From UBA2387 sp019454665 (GTDB taxonomy: Bacteria > Armatimonadota > Fimbriimonadia > Fimbriimonadales > Fimbriimonadaceae): a DNA stretch of 64,000 nt. The stretch spans positions 62,001 through 126,000 of the forward strand of contig BTVX01000005.1 of the NCBI GenBank assembly GCA_045862995.1, given 5' to 3'. Below are positions 8,490-19,093 of this stretch, piece by piece. Position 1 is the first letter of the stretch. Each line of letters begins with the position of its first letter. Under the pieces are notes generated by a model. The model saw only the letters and a list, made by a program, of their open reading frames with translations, did no database searches and was not told the origin of the DNA. The translations under genes and the position numbers were made by a program.

Positions 8490-9226
8490 GCCACCACCCC
8501 CCGAGCCTTAAGCTCGGAAACAAGTTCGTCCACGCTGCCCACTTTGCGACCCGGGGGCCTCGTGGGGGGCGCGTCCAAGCGCACCGTTCGCGTCCGGAGC
8601 CTTGGCTCGGTGGCCGGGGCACGCTTGGCGAGGGGTTTGGAGCGTGCCTTGATGATGCCGGGCAACGCGATGTAGCGCGGCTCGTTGAGGCGCAAATCGG
8701 TGGTGACCACGCACGGCAGGGCCATCTCGAGCACTTCTTCCCCAGTGTCGGTCTCTCGGGCCACGGTCGCGCGTCCGCCCGCGAGGTCCAGCCTGGACGC
8801 GAATGTGGCCTGGGGCCAATCGAGCAGTGCCGCCAGCATCTGGGCGGCTTGGTTGTTGTCGTCGTCGGTGGCCTGCTTGCCCATCAGGACGAGGTCGGGC
8901 GCGAGTTCCTTCGCCAGCGCCGCGAGTTCGGCGGCGACGGAAGGCGAGTCCCATTCGGCGTCGGATTCGATCAAGATCGCCTCGTCCGCACCCATCGCCA
9001 GAGCCTTCCGCAACTGGTCTTCGCAAGAAGAGGACCCGATCGAGACGGCAACGATCTGGACCGACGGATCGGCTTCGCGCTTGCGCACGGCCTCCTCCAA
9101 CGCGATTTCGTCGAAGGGGTTGATCTCGTACTTCGCACCGCCCGTGTCGAGCCCGGTGCCGTCCGGCAGGGCCTTCACTTTGGCGTAGGGGTCCACGACC
9201 CGCTTGATGGGGACCATGATCTTCAT
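8486..9226 (-). CDS. etfB: electron transfer flavoprotein beta subunit
   Basis: A 246-residue ETF beta subunit, binding AMP and forming the heterodimer with EtfA. It starts with MKIMVPIKRVVDPYAKV and has NPFDEIALEEAVR, GADEAILIE and GKQATDDDNNQAAQMLA blocks typical of the family, with VTTDLRLNEPRYIALPGIIKA toward the end. It begins 9 nt after the stop of the FadN-like gene and overlaps etfA. The order beta-oxidation enzyme, etfB, etfA indicates a module that oxidises acyl-CoAs and disposes of the electrons. Confidence 0.95.
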   Translation of the reverse strand: MKIMVPIKRVVDPYAKVKALPDGTGLDTGGAKYEINPFDEIALEEAVRKREADPSVQIVAVSIGSSSCEDQLRKALAMGADEAILIESDAEWDSPSVAAELAALAKELAPDLVLMGKQATDDDNNQAAQMLAALLDWPQATFASRLDLAGGRATVARETDTGEEVLEMALPCVVTTDLRLNEPRYIALPGIIKARSKPLAKRAPATEPRLRTRTVRLDAPPTRPPGRKVGSVDELVSELKARGVVA

Positions 9227-9235
9227 AGGTTTGTT

Positions 9236-11431
9236 CTAGTTGCGGAGCGGCTTGCCGTTCTCCACCATGTGCCGGATTCGGGCGACCGAGAGCGCGCGCT
9301 TGCACAGGATGAGGAACTCGCGCCGCTCGCTGTCCAGCGTGTCTTGGAACGACTGGCTCTTGCCGAAAGCGGCCTTGATGCGGTCGCCGATGAAATCGTC
9401 GTGTTCCGTCAGGTCGCCCGCCTTGCGCGCGCGGTCTTGAGCTTGTTCGACCAGTCCTGCGAACGGGCCCGAGAGGGGAGCGAACGCGGGCTCGACGTTG
9501 GTGCCGATCTCCATCGCCATTCGCTTGGCTGTCGAGAGCACCTTGTCCGGGTGCGGTTCGATGCGGTCGGTTTCGCGAACGAACCCAAGCCGCTTGGCGT
9601 CCTCCGCGTTGACGGAGGTCATGCCCAAGTTGACCTTGAGGGCCATTTCGGCGAGGGCTCTGGGTTCGTGCTGATACCGAACGCGCAACCGAGCCAATCC
9701 GCCGCCTCCGGGAACCACGCCGACCTTGGCTTCGGGCAAACCGACCGTACACTCGGGGCCATAAACCGTGGCCGCGCAAGCCGTCGCCATCTCCCAGCCG
9801 CCGCCAAGGCAGAACCCGTTGACCGCTGCGACGATGTGGTGCCGCGCGAGGATTTCGCCAAGCCCTTGGAACGCGGCCAGTCCGGCGTTGAGACCGTCCC
9901 AGTCGCCGGAATCCACGCAAGACAGGATGAACTTGAGATCGTAACCTGCAGAGAAGACCTTGGCTTCGCTGGTCAGGACCAGGGGGCCGTACTCGTTCTC
10001 GGTCAGTTCCTTGGAGAGTTCTTCCACCAGTCCCGGCGTGAAGACCCCCATCTTGGTGCGTGTGGCGATGGCCATGACGCCGTCGCCAAGGTCGCGAACC
10101 GAGAAGGTGCCCGCCTCCTTGACGACCGGGAAATCCTCGATCGTCGCGAAATCGGGTTCGGGAGCGACGGGCTTGTACTCGCCGTCGAACCCGAGGATCG
10201 CGCCGGGAGCATAGAACTTTCCTGGCGCGCGGATGCCCAACTTTTCATGGCCTACGGCATCCATGATGGCGAACGGGCCCGCCTCCCAACCGAATCCCCA
10301 CTGCATCACGCGGTCAATGTCGCGCACGTTGTGGGCGATCTCGGACTTGATGTGGTCGGCGTATTGGAGCACGGGCACCAAGTGGTGGCGCAGGAACTCG
10401 CCCACGGGGTCGCGGAGGTCGAGGGCTGCCGCGATGCGCTGGCCGAGCGGCAACCGACCGAGTTCTTTGAGCGATGGCAGTTCGGGTTCGCGGCGCTCGC
10501 GATAGGCGAAGGTGACGAGGTCGAGGGCCATGAACTCGCGCCCCTCGCGGCGGTAGTAGCCCTGCCCGGCCTTTTCTCCCAGCCAGCCCTTTTCGAGCAG
10601 CCGAGCCAAGCTTGGGGGTGCGAACAGCACGTCGCGGTGCGCGTCGTGGGGGCATCGCTCGTGGATGTTGCGGGCGATGTCCATCATGATGTCCAGGCCC
10701 ACCAAGTCGTTCAAGCGGAAGCTCCCGCTGCGGGGACGGCCCAAGAACGGACCCGTGATCGCGTCCACCTCTTCGACCGTCATCTGGAGTTTCTCGGCCG
10801 TGCGGATCGCGTGGAACATGGCCCACATGCCGTACCGGTTGGCGATGAAGCCTGGCGTGTCTTTAGCGGGGACAACGCGCCGGGCGACCCGGTTCTCCAG
10901 GAAGTCGGTCATCGCCTGCAACGCCAGCGGGTGTGTGTCGGGCGCCGGGATGAGTTCGAGGAGCTTCAGGTAGCGCGGCGGGTTGAAGAAGTGCGACCCC
11001 ACGAACCGCTCGCGGAACGAGTCGGGCATACCTTCCGCAAGGAGGGCCAGTTGCAGACCGCTCGTGTTGGTCGAAACCATCGCCGAGGGGTTCATCGTCG
11101 TGGCGATGCGCTGGAACAACTGCCGCTTGACGTCCAGCTTCTCGACGACCGCTTCGACGATCCAATCGGCCCGCATCAGCCAATCGTGGTGGTCGTCGAG
11201 CCCACCCGTGGAGATGCGGTTGGCAAACTCGGGAAGGAACAGGTGGGGCGGCTTGGACGAGCGCACGCGCTCCAGCCCATTGGCCGCCGCACGGTCATCC
11301 ACATCGAGGAGGTAGACGTCGAAGCCGAGGTTAGCGAGGTGACCCGCAATCCCTCCGCCCATGGTTCCCGCGCCGACGACGCAAACCCGTTTGGCTTCCG
11401 GCCAACGCTGTACCGCAAGTTCTAGGCTCAT
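9236..11431 (-). CDS. 3-hydroxyacyl-CoA dehydrogenase / enoyl-CoA hydratase fusion (FadN-like)
   Basis: A 731-residue bifunctional beta-oxidation enzyme. The dehydrogenase comes first: the NAD motif GAGTMGGGIAG at 20-30, the NTSG motif, catalytic His in GSHFFNPP, then the C-terminal dehydrogenase domain. The last third is a crotonase domain, with both hydratase glutamates visible in LGGGWEMA and VGLPEAKVG. This dehydrogenase-then-hydratase order is that of Bacillus FadN and the reverse of E. coli FadB. It converts enoyl-CoA to 3-ketoacyl-CoA in the cytoplasm; a thiolase is not in the window. It lies 48 nt downstream of the GH172 gene and 9 nt upstream of etfB. Confidence 0.92.
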   Translation of the reverse strand: MSLELAVQRWPEAKRVCVVGAGTMGGGIAGHLANLGFDVYLLDVDDRAAANGLERVRSSKPPHLFLPEFANRISTGGLDDHHDWLMRADWIVEAVVEKLDVKRQLFQRIATTMNPSAMVSTNTSGLQLALLAEGMPDSFRERFVGSHFFNPPRYLKLLELIPAPDTHPLALQAMTDFLENRVARRVVPAKDTPGFIANRYGMWAMFHAIRTAEKLQMTVEEVDAITGPFLGRPRSGSFRLNDLVGLDIMMDIARNIHERCPHDAHRDVLFAPPSLARLLEKGWLGEKAGQGYYRREGREFMALDLVTFAYRERREPELPSLKELGRLPLGQRIAAALDLRDPVGEFLRHHLVPVLQYADHIKSEIAHNVRDIDRVMQWGFGWEAGPFAIMDAVGHEKLGIRAPGKFYAPGAILGFDGEYKPVAPEPDFATIEDFPVVKEAGTFSVRDLGDGVMAIATRTKMGVFTPGLVEELSKELTENEYGPLVLTSEAKVFSAGYDLKFILSCVDSGDWDGLNAGLAAFQGLGEILARHHIVAAVNGFCLGGGWEMATACAATVYGPECTVGLPEAKVGVVPGGGGLARLRVRYQHEPRALAEMALKVNLGMTSVNAEDAKRLGFVRETDRIEPHPDKVLSTAKRMAMEIGTNVEPAFAPLSGPFAGLVEQAQDRARKAGDLTEHDDFIGDRIKAAFGKSQSFQDTLDSERREFLILCKRALSVARIRHMVENGKPLRN

Positions 11432-11479
11432 GGCTGAGGACGGTCGAACTCGACGGCGCGACCACCCCGATGATACCTT

Positions 11480-13456
11480 TCAGCGGGAGTCCTTCACGGG
11501 AACCAGGAGCAGGTAGTCCAACCCGAACATGCCGCCCGGCAAAGCGCCTTCCCGGCTTCCTTCGCTGACCACCGTGAGGCGCCGCGCACCGGCAGCCAGA
11601 TCGTGAACGCCCAAGGAGTGCTTGTTCCACACCAGCGAGCCGTTGTAGAAGTCGAACAGACCCAACTCCTTGCCGTCGAGGAACAGCCTGTGGCGGCCAT
11701 AGTCGCGCGCGCCGCAGAGGTGTGCCACGATCTCGTAGCGACCCGCCTTCTCGACCGGAAACTCGACCACGAGCCGGTCGCCGGCCTTCATGTGCTTCCA
11801 CCACAGTTGGGTCTCCTTCGAAGTTTGCCAAAAGCCGGTTTGACGCTCTCGCTCGCCTCCGGTCATCTCGACCACGTTCAGGTCTTCGCCTTCCAGCGCT
11901 CCTTCCACCGGTTTTGGCTTGGGGAGTTCGGGGAACGGCGTGGTCATAGGGTCGGCCGAGGGGTTGGACGCCGAGCCCGGTTTGGCGTACCAGTAGGACG
12001 TGTACGCCCACACGGATTGCACGTCCTCCCAATGCCACATCTCCATGTCGAACTGAAGCGACTTTGCGAACGGGATGGGATCGAACACGTGGAAGCGGTT
12101 CACCAGCGTGTGCCCGAAATTGCCCGGCCCATCGCAACGCGGTTGCGAGTGATAAGGACGCAGGAAGGGCTGCGGGCTGCACCATGCGTAGCCGTAGTAG
12201 TCCTCCGTTCCCGTGCCGAACGTGCTTGGAAACGTCTCGCCGTCCACATAGACCTTCTCATCGCCTTCGCCCCACCACCCCGGCGTGGGGTTCGCGACGT
12301 GCAAGCTGGAGCCCAGCCATACGCCCTCGCCTCGGGCGTACAGCATCATCATGTCCCGCATGGGGCGCGTGCCGCCGAAGTCGCTGCCGAACCGCGCGCG
12401 AAGGTAATAGGCGTTGTTGCCGAAGGGCCTGGGCTTGGAACGGTATCGGAAGTCCACGGAGAGGTTTCGCCCTCCGCGCCCCACGAGTTCGATGCGCGCC
12501 TTCTTGCCGAACGGCATGGGCAGGCGTGAGATCATCGTGCCGTCGGAAGTCACTTCGAGCGGAAGCGTCTGGTAGGCGTTGAGCCCCGCTGCCGTGCCAA
12601 AGAAGTCACCAAGAGGCACATCCACGCAAAGTTCGTCATCGAAGGTGATCCGCAACTGGGTTTCACGCAGGACCCGCCGCAGGTGGTTCGGATCGTCCCA
12701 GGCGACGTCTTTGGAGCCGCCCTTCACCTTCACTTCGAAGTAGTCCACCAGAGCCGGCCCGGGGATATCGAAACCCGCGACCCCGGCATTGGCCAGTACG
12801 ATCATCGCCGACCCGTTGGGCTCGGGGTTCTTCGGGGAGAGCAACGCCTTGCCGATCTCCGACAGGGCACGGGCGCTGGAGTCGGCTTCGCCTTGCGTGA
12901 AGGTTCTCACCGCCGTCGAGGGTCCGTACGTGCGGTAGCCCACGTGGTAGTACATCCCCGCCGACTTGTCGCCATCCGTATCGTCCACCGTGATTTTCAG
13001 GCTCTTCGCGTAGGGCAGCGGGTAGTAGAGGTTCCATCCCGCTGAACTCACGTAGGCGAACGGGTCGCCGAACGGCTTGACCTTGCCCGAGAGCAGGTCG
13101 CCCGCCGGCGCCATCAGCCTGGGATTGGCTTCGCCATCGAAGTAGAAGCGCATGACGCCCGCAGGGTTGGCCGACCAGATGCGGACCACTGCACCGGGGC
13201 CCTTCAGGTCGGCCATCACGCGCTCCTTGCGTCCCTCGCGAGTCTCCACCCGCAAGTACTTCCCTGCATCCCAGTTGGCGAACCAGTCTTGGGTCGGCGA
13301 TTTGGCTTTCCGGTCGTAGCTGCTCGCTTGGGCGCACGTGTACCAAGGGTCGGGGCGGTACGCCAGGCGCTCCATATCGCTCATCTCGGGGAGCAACTCG
13401 CGGATGCCGATTTGGGGGGCCGGAGCCAGTGCAAGAGCCAGAAGCGCTGCAATCAC
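11480..13456 (-). CDS. secreted GH172 (DUF2961) glycoside hydrolase family protein
   Basis: A 658-residue exported protein. A short N-terminal hydrophobic stretch (IAALLALALAPAP) is the signal. The body matches the DUF2961/GH172 family, whose known members act on fructofuranose or arabinofuranose linkages: the conserved PGAVVRIWSANP, RFYFDGE and GTGTEDYYGYAWC motifs are present. The last about 130 residues look like a beta-sandwich carbohydrate-binding module (ELGLFDFYNG, then a C-terminal DYLLLVPV). The substrate is not determinable. The start is a GTG 4 nt after the stop of the small membrane protein gene; no ATG fits better. The position within a run of minus-strand genes suggests co-transcription with deoB. 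Confidence 0.85.
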   Translation of the reverse strand: MIAALLALALAPAPQIGIRELLPEMSDMERLAYRPDPWYTCAQASSYDRKAKSPTQDWFANWDAGKYLRVETREGRKERVMADLKGPGAVVRIWSANPAGVMRFYFDGEANPRLMAPAGDLLSGKVKPFGDPFAYVSSAGWNLYYPLPYAKSLKITVDDTDGDKSAGMYYHVGYRTYGPSTAVRTFTQGEADSSARALSEIGKALLSPKNPEPNGSAMIVLANAGVAGFDIPGPALVDYFEVKVKGGSKDVAWDDPNHLRRVLRETQLRITFDDELCVDVPLGDFFGTAAGLNAYQTLPLEVTSDGTMISRLPMPFGKKARIELVGRGGRNLSVDFRYRSKPRPFGNNAYYLRARFGSDFGGTRPMRDMMMLYARGEGVWLGSSLHVANPTPGWWGEGDEKVYVDGETFPSTFGTGTEDYYGYAWCSPQPFLRPYHSQPRCDGPGNFGHTLVNRFHVFDPIPFAKSLQFDMEMWHWEDVQSVWAYTSYWYAKPGSASNPSADPMTTPFPELPKPKPVEGALEGEDLNVVEMTGGERERQTGFWQTSKETQLWWKHMKAGDRLVVEFPVEKAGRYEIVAHLCGARDYGRHRLFLDGKELGLFDFYNGSLVWNKHSLGVHDLAAGARRLTVVSEGSREGALPGGMFGLDYLLLVPVKDSR

Positions 13457-13460
13457 ACCA

Positions 13461-13831
13461 TTAGTATTCGCTGCGCGGCCCGGCCTTTCCTTCGCGTTCC
13501 TTCAGCCGCTGCTCCAGGTGGCTGAAGTCGGGCTTCCGGCGCAGCGTGAACCGGCTGACAAAGTCCGCGACGAACACGCCGAAGCACCACAGCACCAGGA
13601 AGATCACCACCACTAGGAACCGGGACCGCTCCTTCGGGTCGCCCAGCATGCGCATGACGCTCCACGCGTAGACGAACCCGGCGACGGGCAAGACGATGGC
13701 GATCGCCTGCTGCGGCGTTGCCACAAGACCCTGCTGGATCAGCCAAGGCGGCACGGCAGCCGAGGCCAACGTGGCGACCAGGAAGTTCGCGACGGCGACC
13801 CGGTCGAGCCCTCGGATCGTCTGGATCAGCC

Positions 13832-13838
<7 letters not shown>
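13461..13838 (-). CDS. small membrane protein of unknown function
   Basis: A 125-residue protein with two or three predicted membrane helices: a weak one at about 17-31, then about 44-62 and 73-93, followed by a charged cytoplasmic tail (RRKPDFSHLEQRLKERE) likely to be helical. I do not recognise the family. It overlaps the end of deoB by 7 nt (ATGGTAG contains the deoB stop) and precedes the GH172 gene by 4 nt. A longer in-frame extension upstream is only the deoB shadow. Confidence 0.65.
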
Positions 13839-14959
<1,121 letters not shown>

Positions 14960-14966
14960 GCGCTTC

Positions 14967-15908
14967 CTACTTGGGATAGAAGTTCACCGGAACCGCATTG
15001 CCCTTCAGCTCGCCGCGCCTCGCCCGGATGAAACCCGGTCCGATATCCTTCGGAACCCTTACGGTTATGGCACCGGGTTCAAGGACCATCGGCTTCGCGA
15101 CGATCGTCTGCTTGACATCCACGAACTCCAACTCGTCGCCTTCCTTGAAGCCCCGGCCCCGCACGCGATAGATCGTGTCCCAAACCATCTTGTCCTCGTT
15201 CTCGAAGTCCACCCAGGGCGCCTGCGGGCTGTAGGCGTTGGGCACGAAGTGGGGGCTGTTGCGCAGGATCAGCAGTTCGTGGTCCAGCAGGTCGGTCTTC
15301 GGGTAGTCCCCGTGCCACCGCATGATGCTCTTGCCAGGGTAGTCGTCGGGGTGGTGCAAGCCAAAGGCGTGCCCGAGTTCGTGCGCGGTCGTCCCCATCG
15401 GCACGCCCCCCTGAACCTGCCACGTCGCCAGGTCGGCCGTGATCGCAGCGGGTTCTCGCACTCCGGAGACCGGTTCCAGCACCCAGTCCCCGAACATCCC
15501 GATGCCCGCGTAGGTCCGGATCAGGTTGGCCGCCGCATATCCTCCGCCGCCCTGGGCGAACACCCAAGTGACTTCCCTGTCCTTCCAGCCGCCCACCGAC
15601 TGTTCGACGCCTTCCCACCAGCGCGGCATCTTTTGCTTGTCGGCCAGCACCTCGTCAGAGGGGTTCGCGCCGCCGCGCATCTGGGCGTAGGTGAGCTTCG
15701 ACTGCTTGACAATGAGCGGCTTGAGGCGGAAGGTCGTCCCGACCCGCTCCTTGTACCACTCTTGGATCTCTTTCGCGATCTTGTTGGCGGCCTCTTCGTA
15801 CGCCTTGTGGTACGGCTGGTCGGCGGGATAGAGGTAGTAGGGTTGAACGGGATACGTTGCGTTTCCGGCCTGCGCAGCAAGCAGGCCGGCGAGGATCACT
15901 GTCGTCAT
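14967..15908 (-). CDS. secreted metzincin-type zinc protease with C-terminal beta module
   Basis: A 313-residue exported protein. A signal peptide covers about residues 1-18 (ILAGLLAAQAGNA). The zinc site HELGHAFGLHH (His176, Glu177, His180, His186) matches HExxHxxGxxH, and a Met-turn candidate SIM follows shortly after. The last about 100 residues resemble an IPT/TIG-like beta domain. The exact metzincin family is unclear. It sits between the S8 protease (6 nt gap) and deoB (7 nt gap), so two secreted proteases are at the head of the same probable operon. Confidence 0.75.
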   Translation of the reverse strand: MTTVILAGLLAAQAGNATYPVQPYYLYPADQPYHKAYEEAANKIAKEIQEWYKERVGTTFRLKPLIVKQSKLTYAQMRGGANPSDEVLADKQKMPRWWEGVEQSVGGWKDREVTWVFAQGGGGYAAANLIRTYAGIGMFGDWVLEPVSGVREPAAITADLATWQVQGGVPMGTTAHELGHAFGLHHPDDYPGKSIMRWHGDYPKTDLLDHELLILRNSPHFVPNAYSPQAPWVDFENEDKMVWDTIYRVRGRGFKEGDELEFVDVKQTIVAKPMVLEPGAITVRVPKDIGPGFIRARRGELKGNAVPVNFYPK

Positions 15909-15914
15909 GGTGTT

Positions 15915-18869
15915 TTAGCTGTCTCCGGTTCGCCCGAGGTTGCCCCTCAGGATCAGAAAGTCCGTGGCGTTCACGGTGCCGTCGCGGTTCAAGTCGGCGT
16001 TCTCGCTCCAATTCGGCGAGGTCGAAGTGCTTCCAAACGCGGCCCGCAACAGCAGGAAGTCCACGAGGTTCACCGAGTTGTCGCCGTTGACGTCGCCGTT
16101 GGTGAACGTCACGTCAATCCCCGTCACATCGCCGCCGCCGGCATTCACGCGGAAGGTTCGGCGGAGCCAAGAACCGATCTTCAGCGACACATCGTAATCG
16201 CCGCGCGGCACCACCATCGCGAACTGGCCCAGGGAACCGAGCGGCACCGAGTAAGCCATCGCGGGAGCGGTAGAGCCGATCGGGCGGACCTCGATGACCG
16301 CGCCGCCCGGCGGAACGGCATCCGTAGCCAGCGACGAAAGCCTGAAGACTCCCGAAACGGTCGAAAGGGCCACCGGCGTTTGCGCCTCGCCCACAATGGA
16401 CACATCGTCCACATGGACGCCGTCGCCCACGATCGAGTAATCGGTCGTCAGCCGGAACTGGATGCGGGTGGTCGAGGCGACCCCGATCGGAGCGAGCAGG
16501 GCGGCCCAGGGAGCCGTCCCCGTGAATCGAACCCGCTCCGTGAACTCCGACCCGCCGTCGTTGGCCGTCAGAATCGAGAACCAATCGTAACCGCTCTCCA
16601 GGGCCAGTTCCGCCCACGCCAACACGTGTGGATCGGCAATCCCGGAGATCGGGATCGAGTTGGCGCCCGTCAGTCGGATATCCAGGTCGTTCGCGTAATT
16701 GCCGCCCGGGCTGTCGTGCCACGACCGCGTCGGGCTGTGGCTGTTCGTCGTGACCAAGGTCCAAGGCGAGTCGCCGAGAAACCGGTTCACCCCCTCCATG
16801 TTGTCCGAGTAAACGGTCGAGTACGTGATGATCTGGAAGTCGTCCAGATAGACACCGTCGTAGGTGATGCTGGAATCGGTCCGCATCCGGAATCGGAACA
16901 GGGCGTTGCTGCCAGCGAATTGGCCCAGCGGCACCGAAAAAGGCGTCCAATCTCTGAAGCCGGTCAGGCTGAAGACCTTGGACCAACTCGTCCCGCCGTT
17001 CAAAGAGACTTCGACTTCAAGAAAGTCATAGCCCGACTCCAGAGCCGTCTTCGCGTGGAACCGGAGGAACGCGAGCTGCGGAACGGCCACGGTCGCGTTC
17101 AGCGTGAGCATCGTGTCCGAGTTGTTCGCATAGTCGCCCGGCGAATCGGACCACGAGTGCTTGGACGAATAGAAGACCTGATCCGTCACGGACCAGGACG
17201 AGCCGGCCGAAGCCGCGAACTGCGGTGCGCCCTCCACGCGATCGGTCCACAGCGCCGGAGCCGTCGTCAAGGGGCCGAACGACACGACGCGCGACGGGTT
17301 GCCCACGTTGTCGTAGGCCCGCATCGCGGCGTAGTAGGTGCCACCCGGGAACAACCCTCGAACGAAGCGTTTCTGCCCGACGCCCGCCGGGGCTCCCAGC
17401 CCGAACTCCTCGGCCAGTCGCGCCTGCTCGAAGTTCCCCTCCGTTATGGGCGAACCCCCGAACCGCAACTCGTAGCGCGAGGCCTGGCCCGCGTATCCGT
17501 CGTCGCCCGTCGTTTCGAACTCCGCCTCCAGCGTCGTGGGCGAGGTCATCGCCACCGACAACCGCGTGGGTGCGTGCGGCACCACGGTGTCGTTGTCGAG
17601 GATCATCAGCGATTCGAGCCGACCAAACTGGGCCAAACCCACCAGGGCCGCTCGCGTCTGCGAGCCGAACAAGAGACGCCGCTTCAACTGGGCCGCGCCA
17701 AGCGAGGGGAATCGGCTCTTGATCAACGAAGCCGCGCCGGCCACATGCGGCGAGGCCATGGACGTGCCCGAATAGGTGTCGTAGCCATCGGGCGTCCCGT
17801 CGCTGTCGTAGGCCACGGGCACCGTGCTCAGGATCTCATCGCCCGGCGCGAACATGTCGACGGTGAGGCCGTAGTTCGAGAACGAGGCGCGCTGGTCCCG
17901 GTCGTCGGTCGCGCCAACACTGACCACGTTGGAGGCTTCTCGGTTGTAGCTGGCGGGATAAAAGGGGTTGTTGTCCACGTTGCGACCCGCGTTCCCTGCC
18001 GCCGCGACGAAAAGAACGCCGGCGTCACGCGCGCGCTCGATGGCTTCCTTCATCAGCTGGCTGTGGCCGCCGCCGCCCCAACTGTTGTTCATGATGTGCG
18101 CGCCGTTCACCCGTGCAAAGTCGATGGATTCGATCGCGCCAGCCGTCGTTCCACCATCGGGGCCAAGGAACCGCACCGGCATGATCCGCACTCGGTGCGC
18201 GACTCCTGCGACGCCCACATTGTTGTTGGTCACCGCGCCGATCGTGCCCGCCACGTGGGAGCCGTGGCCGTCCTCGTCGGCGGGATTGTCGTCGTTGCTA
18301 TAGAAGTCGTAGCCGATGACCTGGTTCGAGCCGTTGCGCAGGATGTTTGCGCTCAGGTCGGGGTGGCTGGCGTCCACGCCCGTGTCGATGACCGCGACGA
18401 TGGTGCCTTCGCTACCGGTCGTCACCGCCCAAGCGTTGAGGGCGTTGATGTCCGCGCCTGCGGTGCCGCCGGTCTGGCCCGTGTTTCGGAGCGCCCACTG
18501 CTGGGAGAACTTGGGATCGTTGGGAACGGCCTGAGCGGGGCGGTACACGAAATCGAGTTCGGCGACGCGGACTTCGGGCAGTCGCTTCAACGTCTCGACA
18601 TAGCTCGCGGCGGACTGCCTCGCCTTCGAGGGAAGCAGGAGCCTGGCGAAGTGCGGGCTCTTGACGTTGGTGTCCACGGTCAGACCCAGGTCGGTCACGA
18701 CTCGGGAGCGACGCGCGCCGGAGGTTCCGGGCTTGAAGGCCACCAGCACGGCATCGGGTCGGAACTCGGCCTTCCCTTTGACCTCGAACAGCCCTTGCGC
18801 GCTCAAATCGCCCACAAAGCCCATCAGGAGGCTGCCGCTCAGGGCCGCCAGAATCGCAAACCTCAACAT
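15915..18869 (-). CDS. secreted subtilisin-like S8 serine protease with dockerin-type C-terminus
   Basis: A 984-residue exported protease. Domains in order: signal peptide (1-25), an inhibitor-I9-like propeptide (about 30-112), the S8 catalytic domain (about 120-400) with Asp162 in VIDTGVD, His202 in DGHGSH, oxyanion Asn292 in AAGNAG and Ser370 in SGTSMASPHVAG, then a fibronectin-like segment and two beta-sandwich modules that look like duplicates of each other. The last about 60 residues hold two calcium-binding dockerin-type repeats (DVNGDNSVNLVDF and DLNRDGTVNATDF). The start was set at MLRFAIL because the signal peptide begins there; the 53 residues upstream in frame look unlike protein. 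It is the first gene of the minus-strand run. Confidence 0.9.
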   Translation of the reverse strand: MLRFAILAALSGSLLMGFVGDLSAQGLFEVKGKAEFRPDAVLVAFKPGTSGARRSRVVTDLGLTVDTNVKSPHFARLLLPSKARQSAASYVETLKRLPEVRVAELDFVYRPAQAVPNDPKFSQQWALRNTGQTGGTAGADINALNAWAVTTGSEGTIVAVIDTGVDASHPDLSANILRNGSNQVIGYDFYSNDDNPADEDGHGSHVAGTIGAVTNNNVGVAGVAHRVRIMPVRFLGPDGGTTAGAIESIDFARVNGAHIMNNSWGGGGHSQLMKEAIERARDAGVLFVAAAGNAGRNVDNNPFYPASYNREASNVVSVGATDDRDQRASFSNYGLTVDMFAPGDEILSTVPVAYDSDGTPDGYDTYSGTSMASPHVAGAASLIKSRFPSLGAAQLKRRLLFGSQTRAALVGLAQFGRLESLMILDNDTVVPHAPTRLSVAMTSPTTLEAEFETTGDDGYAGQASRYELRFGGSPITEGNFEQARLAEEFGLGAPAGVGQKRFVRGLFPGGTYYAAMRAYDNVGNPSRVVSFGPLTTAPALWTDRVEGAPQFAASAGSSWSVTDQVFYSSKHSWSDSPGDYANNSDTMLTLNATVAVPQLAFLRFHAKTALESGYDFLEVEVSLNGGTSWSKVFSLTGFRDWTPFSVPLGQFAGSNALFRFRMRTDSSITYDGVYLDDFQIITYSTVYSDNMEGVNRFLGDSPWTLVTTNSHSPTRSWHDSPGGNYANDLDIRLTGANSIPISGIADPHVLAWAELALESGYDWFSILTANDGGSEFTERVRFTGTAPWAALLAPIGVASTTRIQFRLTTDYSIVGDGVHVDDVSIVGEAQTPVALSTVSGVFRLSSLATDAVPPGGAVIEVRPIGSTAPAMAYSVPLGSLGQFAMVVPRGDYDVSLKIGSWLRRTFRVNAGGGDVTGIDVTFTNGDVNGDNSVNLVDFLLLRAAFGSTSTSPNWSENADLNRDGTVNATDFLILRGNLGRTGDS

Positions 18870-18976
18870 CCACTTCAGGATACACCATGACCATCGCCGC
18901 ACCGGCAGCGGGCGGACCCGTTCCATACCGAGCCACTGATCCCCCAAGCAATTCCCTCCAGTTCTCAAAACCTGGT

Positions 18977-19014
18977 AATTCCACTGGGGTTCCCCGCATT
19001 TCGACTGTGGAATT
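18977..19014. promoter_or_regulatory. inverted repeat upstream of flagellin
   Basis: AATTCCAC (18977-18984) and GTGGAATT (19007-19014) are perfect inverted copies, with a small GGGGttCCCC palindrome between them. It lies in the 224-base gap between the divergent S8 protease and flagellin genes. It could be an operator or a leader hairpin of the flagellin mRNA. I find no clear sigma28 or sigma54 promoter. Confidence 0.4.
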
Positions 19015-19093
19015 TCTCCTGTGAGCATTACCGGTACGGGCCAGCAGACATGGACAGTCGGACGAGCGGCCCAAGCACGGAGGAACCTACAAC

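Noticed and set aside
8849..11425. An 858-residue open frame on the plus strand
   Set aside because: Antisense to etfB and the FadN-like gene, low-complexity Arg/His/Val composition, no motif.
15915..18869. Cellulosome component because of the dockerin-type end
   Set aside because: No cohesin or scaffoldin is in the window, and such calcium repeats are common tails of secreted enzymes outside cellulosomes.
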